Counted from the stretch's first letter, positions 35,378-44,685 are shown. The stretch: 64,000 nucleotides of DNA from DATFVJ01 sp963851085 (GCA_963851085.1 CAWKNX010000016.1:1-64000); one strand, 5' to 3'. Translations and numbers: made by a program. The notes: a model not told the origin generated them from the letters alone.

Positions 35378-37747
35378 TCAGGCCGGCGAAAGCTCGATCG
35401 TGAGGGGAGTGCCGGGGTTGAGCAGGTGGGGTTCGCCCCGGATGCTGACCTCCAGCGGTTCGCCTTCGTCAATGAGGTAGCGCTCGTGGTCGTGGGTGAG
35501 CCGCACCCGGATCTGCCGGTCGCAGAACCGCAGCGAGAATGTGAGTTCGGTCCAGGCGCGCGGCAGGTTGGGCGTGAAGGACAGTTGGCCGTCGAAGTCG
35601 CGGACGCCGCCGAACCCGAAGACGAGTGAGGACCACACGCCGGCGGCTGAGGCGATGTGGACTCCGTTGGAGGCGTTGCCGGCGACGTTGGCCAGGTCCA
35701 TGAGGAGCGCGTAGTCGAAGTACTCGATGGCCTGGCGCTCGTTGCCGATCTCGGCGGCGATGATGCTTTGCACGCACGCCGACAAGGACGAGTCGCCGGT
35801 GGTGAGTGGGTCGTAGTACTCGAAGTTACGCTGCTTCTGCTGCTGGGAAAACTCGTTGCCGAGCAGGAACATCGCGAGCACGATGTCGGCCTGTTTGAGC
35901 ACCTGGTGCCGGTAGATCACGAGCGGGTGGTAATGCAGCAGCAGCGGGAACTTTCCGCGTGGTGTGCTGTCGAGGTCCCATATCTCCCGGTCGAGGAACG
36001 TGTCGTCTTGGGGGTGGATGCGGCGCTCGTCATCGAACGGCACGTGCATCGCGGCCGCCGCGCGTTCCCACGACTCGGCCTCGCCGGGCTGAAGCCCTGT
36101 TGCGTGGACCAGGGCGGTGTAGTCCTGCGGTCGCTCCTCGCGCAGCCGGCGTACGGTGGCGGCGGCGAAGTTGAGGTTCAGCCGTGCCATGAGGTTGGTG
36201 TAGGTGTTGTCGTTGACCACGGTGGTGTACTCGTCGGGCCCGGTCACCCCGTGGATGTGGAACTTTTCGTCGGTGCCGTAGAACCCGAGGTCCTCCCACA
36301 GCCGGGCGGTCTCGACGAGGATCTCGGCGCCGATCTCGCCGAGCAGGTGCAGGTCGCCGCGGACGTTGGCGTAGCGCCTGATCGCGTAGGCGATATCGGC
36401 GTTGATGTGATATTGCGCGGTGCCGACCTGGAAGTTGGCCGAGGCCTCCTCGCCGTTGATGGTCCGCCATGGGAACAGCGCGCCCCGCTGGCTCACCTCG
36501 CGTGCCCGCTGCCGGGCGCGTTCGAGCATGCTGTGCCGGAAGCGCAGGAGGTTACGGGCGATCCTCGGCTGGGTGTAGGACAGGAACGGCAGCACGTAGA
36601 TCTCGGTGTCCCAGAAGTAGTGCCCCTCGTAGGCCTGCCCGGTCAGCCCTGTCGCGGGGATACCGGTCCCTTCGGCCCGCCACGACGCCTGCGCGACCTG
36701 GTACAGGTTCCACCGGATCGCCTGCTGGTGCCGCACCGGGTTGAGCCCGGACTTCACGCGGACATCGGCGCGGTCCCAGAATCGGTCGAGGTGCTCACGC
36801 TGGCTCGTCACGAGCGTGCCGAACCCGTCGCGGACCGAGCGGTCCAGCGTCCGGCGGCACCGATCGGCGAGCTCAGGCACCGGGATGGTCCGGGATGCCT
36901 GGTAGACCGCGTACTTGGTGATCCGGATCGGTACGCCGGGCAACGCGTCCGCCGTGACGATAACCTCGCCCGTATCCGCGCTGACAGACCCCACTGCCTG
37001 GTACGGGCAGGCCGCGTCGATCACGTGGTCGACACCGACGCCCAGCGTCATACGGCTGTTGGTCGTCTGGTAACCGAGCAGGATGCGCTGGCAAGCTAGG
37101 TCGGTCACCTGCGCGTTGAGCACCCGCTGCGGCAGCACGGTCGCGAGCCGGGGATCGCCCGGCCGGTACTCGGGCAGCTGGGCCGATGGTCGGGCGTCCT
37201 GGCGGTTGAGGACCAGTGAGGAGATCGCGACGGGCGCCCGGTGGTCGAGCAGCGTCACCTCGTAGGTCATCGCGACCACGTGGCGGTGCTCGAGCGAGAC
37301 GATCCGGCACGAACGGACCCGGACGTGCTTCCCGGCGGCAGTGGCCCACACGAACTCACGCGTCAGCGTCCCGGCCCGCATGTCGAGGACCCGCGCATAG
37401 TCATGGACCCGCGCCGTCGGCAGGAACAACGGCTCATCATCGACGTAGAGTTTGAGGATCGTCGCGTCCGGCACGCTGACGATCGTCTGGCCGTTGCGGG
37501 CGAGCGCGTGTGCCTCTTCGGCATGCACTATCGGCCACGTCTCATGGAAGCCATTGACGAACGTTCCAGGAGACAGCGCGGGCCGCCCCTCCTCGAAGCT
37601 GCCGCGGACGCCGACGAAACCGTTGCCGAGCGAAAAAACAGTCTCAGCGCGGTCGACAAACTCATCCGCGTACCGCGCCTCCACGATGCGCCACTCATCA
37701 GGCGGGTACATATGCTCCGGCGGCAGGACGATCTCATGCTTGAGCAT
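35378..37747 (-). CDS. Glycoside hydrolase/phosphorylase family 65
   Basis: A protein of about 789 residues, normal length for GH65 (maltose, trehalose, kojibiose or nigerose phosphorylase). The N-terminal beta-sandwich begins ETVFSLGNGFVGVRGSFEEG. The (alpha/alpha)6 barrel shows GHYFWDTEIYVLPFLSYTQP and EEASANFQVGTAQYHINADI, and the catalytic acid Glu is in HIHGVTGPDEYTTVVNDNTY near residue 500. A phosphate-site HYHPLVIYRHQVLKQADIVL follows. It uses phosphate to split an alpha-linked disaccharide in the cytosol; linkage specificity cannot be read by eye. The internal ATG was used because further upstream the frame is IS-derived. No sugar transporter or phosphoglucomutase is nearby, unlike the usual setting. 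Confidence 0.85.
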   Translation of the reverse strand: MLKHEIVLPPEHMYPPDEWRIVEARYADEFVDRAETVFSLGNGFVGVRGSFEEGRPALSPGTFVNGFHETWPIVHAEEAHALARNGQTIVSVPDATILKLYVDDEPLFLPTARVHDYARVLDMRAGTLTREFVWATAAGKHVRVRSCRIVSLEHRHVVAMTYEVTLLDHRAPVAISSLVLNRQDARPSAQLPEYRPGDPRLATVLPQRVLNAQVTDLACQRILLGYQTTNSRMTLGVGVDHVIDAACPYQAVGSVSADTGEVIVTADALPGVPIRITKYAVYQASRTIPVPELADRCRRTLDRSVRDGFGTLVTSQREHLDRFWDRADVRVKSGLNPVRHQQAIRWNLYQVAQASWRAEGTGIPATGLTGQAYEGHYFWDTEIYVLPFLSYTQPRIARNLLRFRHSMLERARQRAREVSQRGALFPWRTINGEEASANFQVGTAQYHINADIAYAIRRYANVRGDLHLLGEIGAEILVETARLWEDLGFYGTDEKFHIHGVTGPDEYTTVVNDNTYTNLMARLNLNFAAATVRRLREERPQDYTALVHATGLQPGEAESWERAAAAMHVPFDDERRIHPQDDTFLDREIWDLDSTPRGKFPLLLHYHPLVIYRHQVLKQADIVLAMFLLGNEFSQQQKQRNFEYYDPLTTGDSSLSACVQSIIAAEIGNERQAIEYFDYALLMDLANVAGNASNGVHIASAAGVWSSLVFGFGGVRDFDGQLSFTPNLPRAWTELTFSLRFCDRQIRVRLTHDHERYLIDEGEPLEVSIRGEPHLLNPGTPLTIELSPA

Positions 37748-37794
37748 GATTCGAAGGTAATCCGGCGCGCGCGACACGGACCCTGGGAGCGCAG

Positions 37795-37928
37795 GAATTG
37801 TGACCAGGTCGGCCTGGTCCGTCACCCCGGGTGGGGTCGATGCCGTTGGTCTTGAGGATTTCCCATACGGTCGACGCCGCGACCTTGACTCCCAGCCCGG
37901 CCAGCTCCCCGTGGATCCCGCGGTACCC
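37795..37928 (-). pseudogene. Internal fragment of IS3/IS481-like transposase
   Basis: Minus-strand reading gives RGIHGELAGLGVKVAASTVW then EILKTNGIDPT, matching residues 130-190 of the truncated transposase near 30 kb. It is bounded on one side by the GH65 promoter region and on the other by the terminal repeat of a complete IS, which apparently inserted into this relic. Confidence 0.85.
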
Positions 37929-39157
37929 TGTGGGTGCCGAAAACCTGCGCCACCTGGGCAGATGTTTTGCAGATCGCGGGTGGCTCCATCTCGCGTTGGG
38001 GTGCCGGGTGGGCAGGTCTTGGTCCGTCCGGAGATGGGATGATCTTCGGCCTGTGGGCTTGAAGCTGGTTTTCCTGATTGTGTCCCGTGCGGTGTCCGTG
38101 CTGGGCTTGTCGCGGCGGGAGTCGTGGTGGAAGGACGCGGAGATCTTGATGCTGCGCCATCAGCTTGCTGTCGCCCAGCGCGAGCGGCCTCGCGCTCATT
38201 CGCGTTTGACGTGGCCGGACCGGGCGTGGCTGGCGCTGCTGGCCGGGACGCTCCCCGTCGGCCGCCTCGCCGCGATGCGGCTGATCGTCACTCCCGGTGC
38301 GATCATGCGATGGCACCGCGACATTGTGCGCCGGCGGTGGGCGCGTGTGTCGCACCGTGGCCGCTCCGGCCGTCCGCCGGTGCACCGCAACGTGCGGTCT
38401 GTGGTGCTGCGGCTGGCGCGGGAGAACGAGTCCTGGGGCTACCGGCGGATCCACGGCGAGCTTGCCGGACTGGGCATCACGGTCGCGCCGTCCACGGTCT
38501 GGCAGATCCTCAAGAGCGCCGGGATCGATCCGGCGCCTCGCCGGGACGGCCCGGGCTGGGCCGAATTCCTGCGGTCCCAGGCGCAGGGGATCCTGGCGCT
38601 GGACTTCTTCACCGCCGACCTGCTCAACGGCGCCAAGATCTATGTCCTGGCCGTCATCGAGCACGGCTCCCGCCGCGTCCGGATCCTTGGCGCCACCGAG
38701 CACCCCGTCCAGGCTTGGGTAGTGCAGCAGGCACGGAACCTGCTGATGGACCTGGAGGGCACGGGGACGCGGGTGAAGTTCGTGCTGCATGACCGGGACG
38801 CCAGCTTCACCGCCGCGTCCGGCGCCGTGTTCCAGGCCGCTGGCGTCAGGATCGTCCGCTCCGTCGTTCAGGCGCCGCCGATGAATTCGGTCATGGAGCG
38901 GTGGATCGGCAGCTGCCGCCGTGAGCTGCTGGACCGGACCTTGATCTGGAACCAGCGGCACCTGATGACCGTCCTGCGCGAGTACGAAGACTTCTGCAAT
39001 GCCCACCGGCCGCACCGAACCCTCCAGCAAGCCGCGCCGCTGCGCCCGCTGCCCGACAGCGTCACCGGCCTGGACCATTTCCGGGTTCGGCGGCGTGACC
39101 GCGCCGGGGGCGTGATCCATGAATATCGCCTGGTGGCATAGGTTTTCGGCACCCACA
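37929..39157 (+). mobile_element. Complete IS3/IS481-like insertion sequence with 18-bp terminal inverted repeats
   Basis: Perfect inverted ends TGTGGGTGCCGAAAACCT and AGGTTTTCGGCACCCACA define a 1229-bp element with one transposase gene. No obvious target duplication flanks it, so one flank may have been rearranged. It is the only copy of this family here with both ends intact. Confidence 0.9.
38053..39141 (+). CDS. rve transposase of the complete IS
   Basis: A 362-residue transposase, intact. The N-terminal helices read WWKDAEILMLRHQLAVAQRE, followed by WGYRRIHGELAGLGITVAPS. The rve core has Asp in LALDFFTADLLNGAKIYVLA, Asp in VKFVLHDRDASFTAASGAVF and Glu in PPMNSVMERWIGSCRRELLD, ending GGVIHEYRLVA. 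GTG was chosen as start because upstream sequence belongs to the IS leader. All catalytic residues are present; it may be active and may have supplied the fragments nearby. Confidence 0.9.
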   Translation: MGLKLVFLIVSRAVSVLGLSRRESWWKDAEILMLRHQLAVAQRERPRAHSRLTWPDRAWLALLAGTLPVGRLAAMRLIVTPGAIMRWHRDIVRRRWARVSHRGRSGRPPVHRNVRSVVLRLARENESWGYRRIHGELAGLGITVAPSTVWQILKSAGIDPAPRRDGPGWAEFLRSQAQGILALDFFTADLLNGAKIYVLAVIEHGSRRVRILGATEHPVQAWVVQQARNLLMDLEGTGTRVKFVLHDRDASFTAASGAVFQAAGVRIVRSVVQAPPMNSVMERWIGSCRRELLDRTLIWNQRHLMTVLREYEDFCNAHRPHRTLQQAAPLRPLPDSVTGLDHFRVRRRDRAGGVIHEYRLVA

Positions 39158-39614
39158 ACACAGATGCCGACCCAGAAGATGCCGACCCAGTGTCGTCCGA
39201 CAGGGATGCGCGACAGATCTCCGTCAGGTGAATGCCGTCTTGTTCGTGTTACCGGCGTGTTGATCTTCGCCAATGCCCGGACTTGTGTTGCTTTTGTGTT
39301 GCTCGCGACAGACCCGCTCAACCAGCGCGCCGACGCCGCTTCCGGACCCCTTCCGGACCCGGCGGCCCTGCTTCGGGCCTCAAGACGAGCCGCCGCGGCT
39401 ACCCATCGGCCAGCCGACCGTCCAGTTCCCTCCTGGCGCTATGCCGGGAATGACGTACCGCCACGAACAGGCTGAGCGCCCGCTGACTCAAATCTCCATG
39501 CCGAATCGGAGCGGCTGAAAGCTGAGCAGGATCCATGGGCTGCCGCGCGCAGATCTTCTGGTTCTGTGTGGGGCTGGTGCACTGTCCGCGCCCTCCGTCA
39601 CGCCGCCGGTGCGG
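39158..39614. other. Gap between the IS and the CPBP gene
   Basis: No gene could be supported. It probably holds 3' flanks only. Confidence 0.45.
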
Positions 39615-40379
39615 TCAGTCCCGGGTGATCTCGGCCGGCCGGGGCGTCTGGAACAGGGGCGGGAGGTAGCGCAGCATGAGGAGCGACCATGTGAGGTGGG
39701 TGAGCGCCGGGGCCAGGATGCCGCCGGAGGTGCGGCGCTGGAGGCCGAAAAGCACGCTGGTAGCGGTCCCTGCGAGCACGAGCGCGGGGTTGCGGGTCGC
39801 GGCGGTGGTGGCGGTGTAGGCGAGGGTGGTCTTCGCGAGGGGGTGTGAGTCCTGCACGAGGGTCCAGAGTGCGCCGCGGAAGAACAGTTCCTCGGCCACT
39901 GCGTTGGCGCACGCGGTGAGCAGCACGAGGGGCGTTGAGCCATCGTCTGCATAGCGCAGGACGCTGCCGATGGCGCGGTTGAGCGGGGGGATGTGCCGGG
40001 CGAGCTGGGCGGCGCCGTAGAAGAGCCCGAATACGGCCGCACCGGTGAGCACGGGCATGACCACCGGGTGGCGCCGGGTGTCTTCCCGGCCCTGGGTCAT
40101 GTTCAGCGGGAGGGGCCCGGAGCTGAGGGCGCCGGCGGCCCAGGTGCCGGCCAGGCTCATCGTCAGGAGGTAGAACTGGGGGGAACCGGCTTTGGTGGAC
40201 AGCGAGATCCCCAGCAGGCCCGCGCCGCCGATGCCGGTGGTGGTGACAACCCGCCGGCGCCGGGCGCGGGCCGTCGCCGGCTCTGCATGGGCCGGGGGGG
40301 CCTGGCCGGGCAGCGGCAGGGGGCCGTGCCGCGTGGGCGTGGTGCGTTCCCACCACCGGCTCGAACGGCCAGCGGTCAT
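39615..40379 (-). CDS. CPBP family intramembrane glutamic endopeptidase
   Basis: A 254-residue membrane protease of the CAAX/bacteriocin-processing (Abi) family. Motif 1 EELFFRGALW is near residue 160 and gives the paired Glu and the Arg; motif 3 is AGTATSVLFGLQRRTSG; motif 4 is LAPALTHLTWSLLML with a His. Several hydrophobic helices surround these. Its ATG overlaps the stop of the preceding NAD(P)-binding gene by ATGA, so it is the last gene of a three-gene operon headed by a CarH-type regulator. A link to membrane or isoprenoid-linked light responses is possible but unproven. Confidence 0.85.
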   Translation of the reverse strand: MTAGRSSRWWERTTPTRHGPLPLPGQAPPAHAEPATARARRRRVVTTTGIGGAGLLGISLSTKAGSPQFYLLTMSLAGTWAAGALSSGPLPLNMTQGREDTRRHPVVMPVLTGAAVFGLFYGAAQLARHIPPLNRAIGSVLRYADDGSTPLVLLTACANAVAEELFFRGALWTLVQDSHPLAKTTLAYTATTAATRNPALVLAGTATSVLFGLQRRTSGGILAPALTHLTWSLLMLRYLPPLFQTPRPAEITRD

Positions 40380-41275
40380 CGGCCGGCACGTTTCGCCCGG
40401 GCGCGCTCGGCGAGCGCCTTGCGCACGGCGTCGTCGTAGGGCATGGGGTCGAAGGGGATAAGGTCGCGGATCGATGGGTCCCGGACGATGACCTCGTTGG
40501 TCATCGAGTCGACGAGCGCCCGGCCGGTGGCTGTGTCGACGTCGGTGACCAGGGTCAGCCACAGGGAGGACAGCCGGGGGGTGAGCAGTGGCACGGGCAG
40601 GATCGGCAGCGGCCGGCCCTGGATGGCGGCGACGCGGCGCAGCATGGTGGCGTACTGCAGCACCTCGGGTCCCCCGGCCTCGAAGACCCGGCCCGCCGCC
40701 GCGGGCCGGGCCAGCACCCCGAGCAGGTAGCGCACGACGTCGTCGATGGCGATCGGCTGGGTGCGGGTGGTGACCCATCTGGGTGTGATCATGGCGGGCA
40801 GGTGCTCGACGAGCTGGCGGGTCAGCTCCCAGGAAATGCCGCCGTGCCCGACGATGATCCCGGCCCGGATGACGGTCATCGGGACGCCGGCCGAGCCGAG
40901 CAGCTGCTCGGCCTCGCGGCGGCTGCGCAGGTGTGCCGACAGGGCGTCCTTGTCGTCGCCGAGTCCGCCGAGGTAAATGATCCGCTGCAGCCCGGCCCGC
41001 GCACCCGCCTCGCCGAATGCCGTAGCGGCGGCGGCGTCTTTGCGTTCGAAGTCCGCGTCGGCGAGCGAGTGCACGAGGTAGTAGGCCACCTGGCAGCCGG
41101 CCATCGCGGGGCCCAGGGTGGCGGGGTCGTGAACGTCTGCGTGGACGGGTGTGCCGGTTCCGGCGTAGCCGGCGGGGTTGCGGGTCATGGCGACGACGTC
41201 GTGGCCGGCGCTGGCCAGGGCCGGGCACAGCCGGCGGCCGACGAACCCGGACGCGCCGGCGACGAGCACTTTCAC
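40376..41275 (-). CDS. NAD(P)H-binding atypical SDR
   Basis: A 299-residue Rossmann protein of the NmrA/complex I 39 kDa-like group. It opens KVLVAGASGFVGRRLCPALA and has VAYYLVHSLADADFERKDAA and GLQRIIYLGGLGDDKD, then PMTVIRAGIIVGHGG. Such proteins are found next to LitR/CarH regulators in actinomycetes. The GTG start overlaps the corrected end of the regulator gene as GTGA, and its own stop overlaps the CPBP gene as ATGA. It is likely a redox enzyme or sensor of the light-response operon; the substrate is unknown. Confidence 0.85.
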   Translation of the reverse strand: MKVLVAGASGFVGRRLCPALASAGHDVVAMTRNPAGYAGTGTPVHADVHDPATLGPAMAGCQVAYYLVHSLADADFERKDAAAATAFGEAGARAGLQRIIYLGGLGDDKDALSAHLRSRREAEQLLGSAGVPMTVIRAGIIVGHGGISWELTRQLVEHLPAMITPRWVTTRTQPIAIDDVVRYLLGVLARPAAAGRVFEAGGPEVLQYATMLRRVAAIQGRPLPILPVPLLTPRLSSLWLTLVTDVDTATGRALVDSMTNEVIVRDPSIRDLIPFDPMPYDDAVRKALAERARAKRAGR

Positions 41276-42176
41276 CGCGGCCACCCGGCGTGCCCGGCCT
41301 CGGTCACTGGGTCGCCCGCCAGCAGCCGGGCCCCCACCGCGGTCGCGATCTGCGCCGTGGCGCCGGCTCCGGCGAGGGCGAGCGGGGCGCGCTGGGCGAG
41401 TGCGGTGAGCTGCGGGGCGGAGCGGCTGGAGGGTCTCCGGGACGGGTGGCGGCGAGGACGACCAGGTCGGGACGCGTGGCGCCGGCGGCCCGCTCGAGCT
41501 CCTCGGCCGGGGTGTCGGTCCCGAGATAGCCGATCCGCCACCCGTTGCGGTGCAGCACGATGCCGAAAACCATGAGCGCCATGTCGTGCAGCTCGCCGGG
41601 TGGGCAGGCGAGCAGGGCCTGTGGCCCGTGCCCGCTGCCCCAGCCGCGGGCGAGCCCCGCGAGCCGGCCGCGGATGACGTTGCTGGCGAAATGCTCCATG
41701 GCGACGCTGGCCGTCCCGCCTTGCCAGCGCTCGCCGAGATCGGCGAGGTAGGGCAGCACGACATCCCGCAGCACGGCCGGCGGGGACAGATCGGCGAGCA
41801 GCCGGTCCATTGCGGCCTGCGCGGCCGGTTCGTCGAAAGCGTCGAGGGCCTGCCGGAGCGCGGCGGACGGCTCACTGCCCGCAGACGCGGTGAGGGGCGG
41901 CCCGGCGGGCTGGCCGGGAGGGGTGCTCGCGCCGCCGCCGTCATCGAGCGCGGCGCGTGCCGCCTCGGCCGCGGACAGCCCATCGGCGAGATAGGCCTGC
42001 ATCCGGCGGATCCGCGACTCGTCCGCCTCGGAGTACAGCCGGAAGCCGCCCGGTGAGCGCACCGGCTGCAGCAGACCATAGCGGCTCTCCCACGCCCGCA
42101 GGACATGGTCGCTCACGCCGAGACGCCGGCTCAGCTCACCGATGCGCAGCAGCGGGCGGTCCCCGGGAACCTCCAT
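41272..42176 (-). pseudogene. CarH/LitR-type B12-binding MerR regulator, two frame changes near the end
   Basis: A light-sensing repressor type. The MerR domain is LLRIGELSRRLGVSDHVLRA with WESRYGLLQPVRSPGGFRLY; the helical B12 cap has LDAFDEPAAQAAMDRLLADL and RWQGGTASVAMEHFASNVIR with the EH pair; the cobalamin fold includes LLACPPGELHDMALMVFGIV with the axial-type His. In the last strands the frame shifts twice (near 41455 and 41430), and the proper ending DPVTEAGHAGWPR sits in the third frame. With the shifts corrected, the stop overlaps the next gene by GTGA, so an intact gene existed until very recently or the shifts are errors. Its promoter has three 11-bp repeats, and the mRNA may be leaderless. 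Confidence 0.8.
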
Positions 42177-42180
42177 GAGA

Positions 42181-42215
42181 ACATTATACAGTCTCTGGAC
42201 AGAAATTTGACATTA
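42181..42215. promoter_or_regulatory. CarH-type operator and divergent promoter A
   Basis: Three direct repeats starting ACA with exact 11-bp spacing: ACAGTCTCTGG, ACAGAAATTTG, ACATTATTTGC. On the minus strand they overlap a good promoter, TGTCAA-18 bp-TATAAT, whose start point would be at or next to the regulator ATG. TTGACA, the same bases on the plus strand, can serve the secreted-protein gene. CarH operators with 11-bp direct repeats are established knowledge. Confidence 0.75.
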
Positions 42216-42302
42216 TTTGCCGAGTGGGCCACGCTATCCCTGAACGAACTCTCGACGAAACCTAGACGAGGCCACGTACCTGCGGGGCCGGAGGGAGAAG
42301 AC

Positions 42303-42932
42303 ATGCGAGGGTTTAGGTATCTGGCGGCAGCCACGGCGATCACGGGCCTGCTGGCAGGCTCGGCAGCCACGGCGGCGTCAGCAGCAACGTCGCAGCCCCC
42401 GAGGGCTCCGGCCGCTGCGGCTGTGCACCTGCGGGGCGGAGCCACCGCGGTCACCACGGCACCTGGCATCGCGGCGGCGCTGCTGAAGAACGGCATCGTG
42501 CCGCTCGCGACCTGGCCAGGCAGCCAGTCGGTGCAGGCCGGTAAGAGCGGCCCGGCCGTGCGGTTCGCGTTCCCGGTGACCGGGGGCCGGGTGTCCCTGA
42601 GCCCGCTCGGCGGCCAGGTCTATCACCGCGGCGGCATCCTGTTCGTCAACGCCAAGAACGGCAAGCAGGTCGAGGTCAGCCGGTTCACCATCGACCTGGC
42701 CCACGCCGACCTGACCGGGATCGTGAACGGCAACCCCAAGGCACGCGTGCCGCTGTTCCGCCTTGACCTGTCGCACGCCAAGCTCGCGGCAGGCAAGCAC
42801 ATCGTCACCGCCAGGGGAATCGGGCTCAAGCTCACCTCGGCCGCAGCCAAGGCGCTCAACGCCGCGCTGGGAACCAAGCTGTTCTCCGCCGGGCTCAACC
42901 TGGGCACCGCAAGCACGCTGCTGCGGTTCTAG
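42303..42932 (+). CDS. Secreted protein of unknown function
   Basis: A 209-residue exported protein. The signal peptide FRYLAAATAITGLLAGSAAT is followed by an Ala/Thr/Pro stretch and a beta-rich domain (VRFAFPVTGGRVSLSPLGGQ, VYHRGGILFVNAKNGKQVEV, LSHAKLAAGKHIVTARGIGL). I do not recognise the domain with certainty. GGAGGGAGAAG precedes the ATG. It is transcribed away from the CarH-type regulator from the shared operator, so it is a probable light-controlled gene. Its neighbours downstream are in the same orientation. Confidence 0.65.
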   Translation: MRGFRYLAAATAITGLLAGSAATAASAATSQPPRAPAAAAVHLRGGATAVTTAPGIAAALLKNGIVPLATWPGSQSVQAGKSGPAVRFAFPVTGGRVSLSPLGGQVYHRGGILFVNAKNGKQVEVSRFTIDLAHADLTGIVNGNPKARVPLFRLDLSHAKLAAGKHIVTARGIGLKLTSAAAKALNAALGTKLFSAGLNLGTASTLLRF

Positions 42933-43050
42933 CGCCTCCCATCCGGATCGCGGCGGGCTGGCGCAGCGGATCGCCACCTGCGTTCGCACAGCGCCGGCCC
43001 GGCGCCGGCCTGCATGGTGGTGCACTCCTTGCCAAGCCCGGGAGGAAACC

Positions 43051-43113
43051 GTGACCGTCACCGCTTCCCAGATCCAAGCGCGCTTGATCAGGAGCGCGTT
43101 TGACCAGGAGTAA
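43051..43113 (+). CDS. Very short reading frame with strong ribosome site
   Basis: A possible 20-residue peptide (TVTASQIQARLIRSAFDQE after the start) that would be translated from a GTG preceded by GGGAGGAAACC. It ends 15 bases before the SRPBCC gene, whose own ribosome site follows the stop. It could be a leader peptide, or the start of a gene truncated by deletion. Confidence 0.35.
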   Translation: MTVTASQIQARLIRSAFDQE

Positions 43114-43128
43114 GAAAGGAGTTCAGAG

Positions 43129-43645
43129 ATGGCCCGCTACCACACGGCCGTGGAGTCGCGGCGCCCGGTCACGGAGACGTTCGGGTACCTGGCGACCTTC
43201 AGCAATGCGGCGGACTGGGATCCCGGAGTGCTTGCCGGGCAGCAACTGGATCCCGGCCCAGCCGGGGCCGGCAGCCGCTTCCGGCTCGTGGTGCCGTTCC
43301 TGGGGGGTGCGCATGTCCCTGACCTATGAGGTCATCAGGTTCGTGCCGGACCGGGAGGTGCTCCTGCACCCCGCCAATTGCGTGCTGCAAGCCACGGACC
43401 GGATCGTGGTAACGGGCGCCGCGGATGGCTCGACGGTCAGCTATGACACCGAGGTGCGGCTGCGGGGCCCGCTCCAGGTGCTCGACCCCGTCCTGCGGCC
43501 AGGTTTCCGCGCCGTGGCGAGGCGGGCGGCCGCCGGGCTTGCCCAGGCCCTGCCCGGGCGCCCGCCGGGTCCTGGGACCACGGCGCCACCGGGCACACCG
43601 GTCCCGTCCGGCGGGACGGCGCCGCGGCCGGGGGGCGCTCCGTGA
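43129..43645 (+). pseudogene. SRPBCC/START-like protein, frameshift in a G run
   Basis: A ligand-binding SRPBCC protein of about 170 residues. The first part reads VESRRPVTETFGYLATFSNA with ADWDPG, and after a frame change in GGGGGG near 43310 it continues SLTYEVIRFVPDREVLLHPA and VSYDTEVRLRGPLQVLDPVL. Removing one G restores the whole protein, so this is either a slip in sequencing or a phase-like homopolymer mutation. It resembles the intact SRPBCC gene at the right end of the light cluster. Its stop overlaps the SDR gene start (GTGA). RBS: AAGGAG. Confidence 0.75.
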
Positions 43646-44685
43646 CCCGCTTCGGGCCGGCGGTGGACGCCGCTCTAGAGGCCTGCGTGGTCCCGGGTTT
43701 CTCCCGGATCGGCCTGGCCGTCCGGTCCGCTCTGCTGCCCGAGTTCACCGCGGATGACCACCCCTCGGCCGACGGGCGGGCCGTCGTCATCACTGGCGCG
43801 ACGTCCGGGATCGGCCACGCGGCGGCCGTTGCGCTGGCAAGGCGGGGCGCGGCGGTCCATTTCCTGGCCCGGGATCGCGGCCGGGCGGAGCGGGCCCGGG
43901 ACGCGATCGTGGCAGCGTCCGGCAGCACGGACATCGGCTACGGCCTGGCCGATCTTGAGGACCTCGATGCGGTCCGCGCCTTCGCCCACCAGTTCCGTGC
44001 CACCCATGACCGGCTCGACGTGCTCATCCACAACGCGGGCGTCATCCACCCGGAGTTCCGCACCGACGGGGCCGGGACCGAGCTGACGATCCTGGGCCAG
44101 GTGGTCGCGCCGTTCCTGCTGACGACCCTGCTCCTGCCCGCGCTGCTTGCCGCCGCCCCCTCCCGGGTGATCATCGTGTCCTCCGGCGGGATGTACACCC
44201 AGCGCCTCGACCCCGCCACCCTGCAGCTGCCCGCCTCGAGCTACCGGGGCGTCACCGCGTACGCGCGGGCCAAGAGGGCCCAGGTGGCGCTGAGCCGGGA
44301 ATGGGCGCGGCGGCTAGCCGGGACCGGCGTCGCCTTCCACGCTATGCACCCCGGCTGGGTGGACACCCCCGGGGTCGCCGCCGCGCTCCCGGGCTTCCAC
44401 CGCATCACCCGGCCGATCCTGCTCTCACCCGAACAGGGAGCCGACACCATCGTCTGGCTGGCCACCGCGCCTCACCCGCGGCTGGGCAGCGGCCGGTTCT
44501 GGCACGACCGGCGCGCCCGGCCCGAACACCCGCTGCCGTGGACGCGCGAGAAAGACCCCGCGGCCGCACGCAAACTCTGGGATCATCTGGCTGCGGCGAC
44601 CGTCACGGACTCACCAAAGCTGGTGCAGGCAGGGTGGGATAGCGTGGCTGTCGAGCATGACATTCCTGCGCAGGGGCACAGATGA
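43642..44685 (+). CDS. Short-chain dehydrogenase/reductase, retinol dehydrogenase-like
   Basis: A 347-residue SDR with an N-terminal extension of about 45 residues. The NAD(P) motif is VVITGATSGIGHAAAVALAR, the core NAG motif is LIHNAGVIHP, the catalytic Ser is in VIIVSSGGMYTQRLDP and the Tyr/Lys pair in YARAKRAQ. It matches dehydrogenases of the DHRS12/retinol dehydrogenase type. Both ends overlap neighbours (GTGA upstream, ATGA downstream), so SRPBCC, SDR and SOUL genes form one translationally coupled operon. The substrate is not known. Confidence 0.85.
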   Translation: MTRFGPAVDAALEACVVPGFSRIGLAVRSALLPEFTADDHPSADGRAVVITGATSGIGHAAAVALARRGAAVHFLARDRGRAERARDAIVAASGSTDIGYGLADLEDLDAVRAFAHQFRATHDRLDVLIHNAGVIHPEFRTDGAGTELTILGQVVAPFLLTTLLLPALLAAAPSRVIIVSSGGMYTQRLDPATLQLPASSYRGVTAYARAKRAQVALSREWARRLAGTGVAFHAMHPGWVDTPGVAAALPGFHRITRPILLSPEQGADTIVWLATAPHPRLGSGRFWHDRRARPEHPLPWTREKDPAAARKLWDHLAAATVTDSPKLVQAGWDSVAVEHDIPAQGHR

